DNA of 64,000 nt from Galerina marginata (lineage: Eukaryota > Basidiomycota > Agaricomycetes > Agaricales > Galerinaceae), in NCBI GenBank assembly GCA_023014335.1, contig JAECYW010000036.1:248001-312000 (forward strand). The letters run 5' to 3'. Positions 56,641-64,000 of the stretch are shown in pieces; the stretch's first letter is position 1, and the number at the start of each line of letters is the position of its first letter. A model generated the notes under the pieces. That model was not told the DNA's origin. It saw only the letters and a program-made list of their open reading frames with translations, and searched no databases. Made by a program: the position numbers and the translations under genes.

Positions 56641-59600
56641 CACCTGAAAGCACTATAAGCAAATAATCAACTGAAAAAGGGGGTCAGAACGTTCGAAAAC
56701 GGAATCGAATTCGCAGAAACACATACACTGTCTCATCAGAAAATCGCCACGGAACCAAAAGTTCCCTGCGCGAGTGTGCTTGGCCACGTATCAGCATCCA
56801 ACTTTCTTCAAAGTTCAAACACGACTCACCTCAACGGCACCACAGACCCCAAAGCAAGAGAACGGCGAAGGACGAGTCGTTGGGAAGCAAGGAATAACGC
56901 AGAATCCAAGAGACTGATGCCTTATGCACATCAGCTTCAGGGTCCTGCTGCGAAAAAAGTCATCCTCATTGTCAAAATCACAATCACATCGATCACGTTT
57001 TTGATGGATGCCTGGGCTTTGCGTTCCTTTTCGGGATGATCTCCCCTTTTTTTAATTTACGCGCGTCGTGCAATGTCCACACGGACCACCGCCGTGCGTT
57101 GCGGGTCGATCTCCCGCGTGCATCAACGAGGCAGTGAACCTGGAGGTTGGATTTACATATTGCGCCCGCTGTCGTTGTAACTTGTGGTTGTTGGGAGAGG
57201 CAAAAAACACCGGTGGTCTGTACGGGCGCCTACAACTTTTGAGTTTACTTCCGCTCAGCAGAGAGGAGAGGAGACGCCACAATATGGAACTCGTAGCCCA
57301 ATCCAATTTCCTGCCTATTCTTTCTAAAGTATTAGGTTAGTCCCTAAAATGCAGGTAAAACATCTATCTCTGAGCTGTCTGGGCCCTAACGGCAACCGTC
57401 TCGACACAGGAAAGCGGCAACGGGCGTTGGAGGTGCAGCTCCATAGAGGTAAATTCGCCCTATTCCTTGCGAATTCAACATATATGTAGCTGCACCATCG
57501 TCGATTTCCACGTTGGCCGCCATTCCCTAGTTTCCGTTTCTTTCCACCAAAAGCAGGCTCTTTCTTCCCAAGTATAAGTCCTTAAGAAAATTGTGTATAG
57601 CATTAATCTCATTACATAGATATTATCGTTGGGCGCTGGTCATTTACTGAGAACGACTATCCATAGTTTACGCGAAAGCCCTCCCGCGACGCTTTGCTCG
57701 CAAATATCGTCCGCCAAACCTGGGTCCGAGCTTTAAATAATTCGATACCGAGCGCTCGTTTAAGTCTGATATGTAGTGACTCCAGACCCGAGAATTTAGA
57801 TCCTCGGGATGTAGCATAGCCTTTACAAAGAAATCTCACTTGAATTTCTCCATGCTCTCCTCACTTAAAGCTCTCAAAAATTTTAAAATCGCAACCGATT
57901 CCGTTTTGTTCAAAATGGCCAAGCAGACTACCAGTGTCTTTGCCAAGTCGCCTCGCTTGTCCGCTCAAATCCGGAATAATGGCAGAGCAATATCGGTTAG
58001 CACCGACGATTTACCCCACAGCGTGCATCCTGAGCTAGAGAGTGGATGTAGGCGCGGCGAAAATGGTGCATATCTGTGGCAGTACGACCTAACGACATAG
58101 AAATCAATAAATGCCAATACGCCGATACTTTGACACACGCAACAAGTCGCTAAATTACTGGTATAGCACATACATATGTGTAATTATTACTCGATATCAA
58201 GGAGAATGGTGCTTACCCGTCGCAGTGATACGAGTTTGGCAGCTTAGATGAGTACGAAACTCATCGCATTCAGTTACTCTCTCGATCAGTTATCGGCTTG
58301 ACGTCAAGGCATTAAAATTCTTGGGCCACACCTAGAATACTGTGCTGCAAATTGATAATAAGTCGCATAGTATCTTCTAAACACGAACATCATCTCGGTT
58401 TCCCCATCAGCAACTCTCGTTCAACAAGCGCTTAAATTCAATCGACCTACATACTGGACCCAAATGGTCTCGGTCAGTTATCGTCTTAAACGTGTTCAAT
58501 AACCGATCGGAGCTAAATTTTGACTGGATAGTAAATGTAGGCAGCAGGGAAAACCCATGGCGTCCACATAGTCCGTGGTATGTCTGTCCACGACCTTTGC
58601 ATAGATTTCAATCCATAAAACATGACTTATATCTTGCTGAACATATTACATTGACTTTATCTTGGTAGGTAGTTGAATCCAAAAAAGCCTGTAATGTTTG
58701 ACGACCATCAAATTTCCAATTTTTTTATATTCTCGCCCATTCCTTTGAGTTTCCAAGTACAAAGCACTCGGGAATAACTAAACAAAGTACAAACCCCCAG
58801 TTGTACGTTAAGCAATCAGTACGATTCTAAGCCCATGAACTGTACGCAAAGGCGTCGTTCGATCTAAAGTATTTACGTTTTAAAATTATTGCCTACATTT
58901 TTTTATTCCTACAATTTTCATCAACCAACATCTTTTTGAGGTCGACGACACAAGAGAATATGTAGCTATCGTGTTTTGTCGCCCAACACGCGCCTTGTGC
59001 AGTTTCTGCGCAAACGTTCTGCCTTGCTTCGACTCTGAATGTTGTGCGACGCTAAATCCCTGAGCATCTCATGGTCCTCCATTGACACGATTTTCCGTGA
59101 ATGCGTTGAGCATGGTTATCCACCGAATATATCTAATGACTATCATTAGTGTAACCACAGACAGGCACAGTAATCGTGATGTCCTTAAGGGAAGCTCGTC
59201 AATTTCTTTTGTCCGGGGAATTGGTGGTGAGCCCCCCTCCCAAATCTATTGATGTATTTGCTTCTTATTTAATTTACTTGAACATTGCCTTATTCATTGG
59301 AAGATGAAAGTTCTAGCGTGTATGTCGGTAATGGAAATGTGACATTGACGGGTAGGATTACCAGTGTTATTTTATGCAGAGGTTCTCCTTGAACGCAACG
59401 AAGGCAAGGATTGTCTAGGTATTAAGTATAATTCATTATCATCTGCGACAAATTGTTAATTGAATTGTAATTGTGCGACTAGCGACTGCGAACTACGTAC
59501 TCCGTTTACAATTCATAAACCCTAAGTCCCCTGATACAGTATACTGGATGTTACGAAATTCAGAATTTATAAGCACTACTCTGCACTTGTCCTATTTAAA

Positions 59601-59788
59601 CGAAAGACCCAACAAATGGTAATGCTGCAATTGTCATATCATGAAGTAGAAGGCTTGAGCATTTCTACCGTCAACTAGAAAGTTAACCTCAGCGCAGCTT
59701 GTGGTAGACGTTCGAAGAAGCATAGCCTCTTCCCCTATGACCTCTTAATCCTCCTCCGGGACCAACAGATGCAGCACTGAAATTGAGC
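56641..59788. other. Gene-poor stretch
   Basis: Short frames only on both strands; AT-rich from 57.6 kb on. No terminal repeats or domains recognised. Confidence 0.45.
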
Positions 59789-61238
59789 TCAAATTAAATG
59801 CCAAAATATTATCGGATGATTCAGGTTGCAGGGCCATGTACTGCGCCAAGTTGTTTCGCACCTCAACCATCTGTAAAACCTGGCTTCCGCTCTCGGACCA
59901 TATTCGGAGGTTCGCCAGGATGGAAGAAGCTCTCCTTGAGCGATTCTCGTCAATGTTAGCAAGTTGATATGGAGGCCTTGGCCGAGAACTAGTGTCTCAA
60001 CAGATGGAATTTTTGTGAACAGACTCTCCATTTCGGTGGACGAGATTATTTGATGATGGCGGGGTGCTGAATCGGTAGTCACAAGAGTAAGGGGAAATGT
60101 AAATGGAAGAAAGCTCAGATATTGAAGCTGATGTAGTGTGCCGATTAACGAAATATATTGATTCAAATCCCATTCCGTTTTCTTATTGTGAATCTTCACT
60201 TGTAGGCAAACAAGCGCTGGGAGTTTTAGGGCATCAAAAATCCTGCGGTCACGGCTGGGATCAATGAGAATTAGTTGTAGACCTTTCAAGTGATAGGCTA
60301 AAACTGGGGTAAAGGCTGGAAGCGCTGGACCATGCGGTACCATACCCTGAGTCGACTTCGTCAATTTTATTCGAAAGAGTGCATCCTGCAACGACAGCGA
60401 GGTCAAATTGAGGATACGAAGAAATATATTCGGGGTGATAGCCGTAGTTCCGAGATATAGGTGCGTTTATTGGTTCCAGAGAAGTTGGAAGCAGTTTGGG
60501 TGAAACGGCATGGTATTAAGAACGCAAAACCTAACCGTTTGAAGACACGGCAGGTTATCAAAAACATTGAATATTGCGAACTTCCAACCATGGAATCTGG
60601 ATTGATGAGGGTCCAAGTGATTTGTGGGGATAAGGTCGACGTGTTGCAGTGAAATAAAATCCCAGGTTGGGATGGTAAGAAAAGAGCGGACGGTAGCGCT
60701 GGTGGCGAGGATGCACTTGAGCGAAACAATTCGCGGCGCGCAAGGAAGGATGATGGTGTCGACAACGCAGAAGCTTCCGTCACCATATACCAAGTGTTGA
60801 GGCGGCAGCATTGGGGTATGGAGGTGCAGGTCGGTCTCAAACTCGTATAAACAAAGATGCCTTGGGACCTTCGGAGCCACGTCCGCGTGCGATATGTTCC
60901 AGGTGTCCTGGGACTTGCGATGCCACTGGGAGAAAATTGACCCAGGTCCAGAACTCGGGCGTGGACTGAACGAGGTTTCGCCACCTATGGCTAACCAACA
61001 TCAAATGTTCTCTGGAATCGCTCTGACGAGGCGGAACAAATGGTGGACCATCCAAATGGCAGCGAAATATTCCAAGCAGGACGAGATCTGGAAAGTTTAT
61101 TGCCGTGACGTGGGCTTGAACGAGTTGTGGAAAGGATCCTCTCGCTTCCTCTACGTTTCGTTTGTCTTCTTCAAAAGATAGGATGCCACTTACAGTTGTA
61201 GGTGTATTATTTGGTGGAAGAAACCTCTGCGACGACAA
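59789..61238 (-). pseudogene. F-box/LRR-like gene with frameshift and in-frame stop
   Basis: The N-terminus from 61238 has the agaric F-box pattern INFPDLVLLGIFRCHLD, LMLVSHRWRNLVQSTPEFW and TWVNFL. The frame changes near 60855 and then continues as YEFETDLHLHTPMLPPQHL, IILPCAPRIVSLKCI, and, after a TAA at about 60464-60466 (LLWNQ-stop-THLYLG), NLTSLSLQDALFRIKL and later LHQLQYLSFLPF. The parts on both sides of the TAA are in the same frame, so it is a simple nonsense codon. Intact relatives are about 450-550 residues and act as putative SCF substrate receptors. Two lesions make this copy a pseudogene unless the sequence is wrong. Confidence 0.7.
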
Positions 61239-61239
61239 G

Positions 61240-64000
61240 GGAAAAGGATTTCAGAGCACAGAAAATAAAGAAATGGATGGCTTTGAGGGTTCGGCAACTG
61301 CATGTTGGCTTTTAGGGTATTCGTCATGCCTTAATTCAAAAAAAAGACCTTCCACCTCAACAGTACACGAACGGAGTTTCCCGAGCATGACCGCCGCGTT
61401 TTCGCACGAAATGAGTGGGTTCCTCTTTCTTTTTTTGGGAGATCTTGAGCCCTTTCCCTGGTTGAAAACGAGGAGGAACAGGGAGTCCAACAGTTTATAT
61501 CAATTACCGACAATTGGTAAGTAACAGGTCGTCCCTGTGCACGGAACAGGAGGGAAGACAGCCTAAATGGTTAAATTGCGGGTACCCACTTGAAGATTTT
61601 TGTTGAGGTCTCTACATTCTCGGACGTAAATTACAGAGAAAAATCAAAACAAATCCGGGAGGCATGAGATAGGGAGGAAGAGTTTTACTAAATGGTTCAG
61701 CCTATTCATTGACAAGGAGGTGCTTGAAATTCCGCAGGGCAGTGGTGCCTTGTCATGCTAACAACATGCTAATTAATTACGCCCGTTGAACCTATATGGT
61801 TTCACCACACTTCACCGCGAGCAGGCGGCGAATCGATGAAAGGCCATTGGCCCGGCCAACCGGCTGACACCGAAAACTTTTCTACTTCGCACCCTTTTGC
61901 CTCCTGTGATGCTTCCCCCGAAACCTTGACATCCAGCCCTTACTTCCAACCCGGCCCATTAATTCCTTTCTACCCCTCTGCTTCTTGAGAGCTCTTATTT
62001 TTTTTTGAGGATCGCGCTTGAATCTTTACCCAGCTGCCAAATCCTTCTAAATGTGCAGAAAATATGTGCCGAGTCCCAACAGGTAAGCCTCAGCCAGGGT
62101 AGAGCTAGGAGGAATATCACCGGGCCAGCTTCAAGTAGTAGGCTATTTCATGTGGTGTCGCTCTCCCGTTTCACTCATACACATTGACAGAATCAACGAA
62201 TCTTTCCAACCCATCGAGCCCCGTGGTCTGGAGTCCTTGCAAGGAGACGTCTCTTGTTAACGTCAACACAGCCGTCCGGGTATCCAACAGCGCAAATGAA
62301 GACAGTTCCGAGCATGTAGCCCCCAGGGCTTTAACTATTCCAGTGAGTACTTTACGTCCGCTTATGATCCACTCCTCATTTTTGCTCCCTGTTACTTAGC
62401 CAAGCAGTTTTATTTGGTGGACAAGTGAATAGATTTTTGTTTCATCTCATGAGCAGTACCTTGATATTGAACGATGCTCTAAATGAGCGCCTAGCGGGTT
62501 AATTTCTACAACATATTTATCCAGCGTAAGGCACTTTCTAATTAAGTCCAACTCAATTACATCGGGAAAACTTAATTTCTGTAGCGGTCAGTCCACAGTT
62601 CCAAAGCCATTCGAAATAAAATTTTAAATGTGCCTCGCACGAAAATATTTGAAATAATGCAGTGCATCAGGGGGTGATTTCAAAGACGATGAGATTGGAT
62701 TAGATGTTCCTTTCCCGTCATGCCGAGCGTGCCTCAAAGCAATCCCCATTAAATCAATTTCATGTGGTCACAATGCAAGGTGAAAAGAACGTTGAACCAT
62801 GGGATCGATTACTGCCGTATTTGTGGTTTTCGAAAGATAATAAGTAAACGATATTCATAAGAAATGTTTGATGAGAACAGCCTAAAGCTTCTACACGCGG
62901 GCAGTGGGAATAGAATGTACTCTATTTAGTGTCCGGCGCCAAGATCTCATCGAGTCGTCGGATGACTGTAGCATCGTGGCTTGATTCTGAAACAATTCAA
63001 CTTGAGGGTACTGTGAGGTATTTCGGAAGTTCTTTGAAGTTTATTCACTTCTTGCTGACCGCGAACTCCAAATTACTCACTCTCCTCCAGAACCGCTCGT
63101 GAATTGTCCCGACTGCCGTGTCGGGGCATCTTCCTAATGACGAAATTGTACCGAGTCGGTTGACCCATTCAAACCTTGCTGGCTTTCAGTGTTTTTGCGA
63201 GCATAGCGTTTCGTTTCTTTATCCCCGATGCCGTTAAGCCATTGGATTGTGGTATAAATCTAATAAAATTCTTCAGAGACATTTCTTGAATTCTGAATAG
63301 AAATTCCTGACTGTCCCAGTACCACCGGGTTTCACCATGTCAGAATTTATTCCATCATACCTTCCAGTTATTTGACTAATATTTTCGTAGAACAAGCCTT
63401 GGAGGAAATGGCTCCGGGTGCGGCCTACGACTGACTAATGGTGTGTTCTGACCTGTTTAAACCATCCAGTACTAAATTACAACTTTTCTTTCTCAGTTGA
63501 CCGAACTTCAGTGACTGTTACCTTGAGTCAATGCTACACGGAAGGCGATCCCGCCATTGCGATTATCCAAAATCGTAGGAATTGCCCATTGATTGTTCGG
63601 TGTGAGTTTAGGCTTTGTCACACAAATAAACCAAAAACTATCCATAAAACGGTTCCAACGTCCCTCCCGGCTTTACGACGTTCGACTATGACATTATTTC
63701 AGTCCAGCCAGTTCTATAAAATCCCTAACCACCCAGCTCTATTAGGGCGGGTACTATCAACTTGATTTCCAGGTTACGGCCTCACACCAATCCATTTACT
63801 ACTGTACGTTTTCCTGGCGATCATGAACGAATGCGGTATTCCAAGTTCCAGGAGTTTTAACGCAGGGTATGATTTCTCGGGTTGATTTTATTGAACATCT
63901 GTTCTAAAATTGCCCAAGCTACTGCGCCCTCCGACCTCGTCGGACCGGTCGACGGTAAGTCCTCGACTTTATTTTAGATCTCCAAACGAGAAGCCTGACA
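61240..64000. other. No convincing gene; one exon-like segment
   Basis: A segment at 62191-62341 (ESTNLSNPSSPVVWSPCKE..) is bounded by an acceptor-like GACAG and a donor GTGAGT and could be an exon. It cannot be linked with neighbours (the region 63500-63610 also has an exon-like frame) into a recognisable product. Otherwise AT-rich non-coding. Confidence 0.35.

Noticed and set aside
1..64000. CRISPR arrays, operons, bacterial promoters or rRNA genes
   Set aside because: The window is eukaryotic with spliced genes; the regular repeats (45.9-46.3 kb and 24.2-25.0 kb) are exon-intron units and a minisatellite, not spacer arrays.

Overview
This looks like nuclear DNA of a mushroom-forming basidiomycete (Agaricomycete). 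The assignment rests on intron-rich genes with introns of about 42-75 bp, most with GTRNGY-like donors and CAG/TAG acceptors. It also rests on a set of families typical of this group: a DOMON-cytochrome b561 protein, a glyoxal-oxidase-like copper radical oxidase remnant, agaric-style F-box/LRR proteins, a kinase-like protein with HGS in place of HxD, and an OrsD-zinc-finger/tyrosine-recombinase protein. No organism name can be given from the sequence alone.

Layout. 1-6.2 kb (+): most of a very large PH-domain-like protein gene with an R/E/K-rich insert, open over both exons; its 5' end lies outside the window. 7.5-9.2 kb (+): an intact low-complexity hypothetical protein with an intron in its 3' UTR. 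10.9-12.6 kb (-): a ten-exon DOMON-cytochrome b561 gene. 14.2-15.6 kb (+): an F-box/LRR-like gene. 15.6-31 kb is gene-poor. It holds a diverged tandem duplication (17.3-18.3 kb), a CACTG-ended MITE (22.1 kb) beside a truncated EH-like gene, a G-rich minisatellite (24.2-25.0 kb) and a glyoxal oxidase pseudogene (29.8-30.5 kb). 31.3-35.2 kb (+): an eight-exon OrsD/tyrosine-recombinase gene with one in-frame TGA. 35.3-37.0 and 47.0-48.9 kb: two direct copies of a hairpin-rich repeat. Between them lie a 1.2-kb TIR element, a decayed kinase-like gene, a BOS1 SNARE gene broken by a MITE, and a small intact gene built by tandem duplication of a 94-bp exon-intron unit (45.7-46.6 kb, -). 49.3-49.8 kb (-): a small membrane/coiled-coil gene with a frameshift. 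50.8-56.6 kb (-): an inverted, decayed second copy of the first gene. 59.8-61.2 kb (-): a broken F-box gene. The last 2.7 kb shows no convincing gene.

The window reads as an accessory, repeat-rich region rather than an operon-like functional unit. Intact genes (PH copy 1, 7.5-kb gene, exon-array gene) alternate with clear pseudogenes. The two most unusual structures are the tandem exon-intron array and the pair of multi-hairpin elements whose terminal hairpin shows a compensatory base-pair change between copies. All exon boundaries were worked out by hand from splice signals and reading frame; family names come from recognised motifs, not from database searches.
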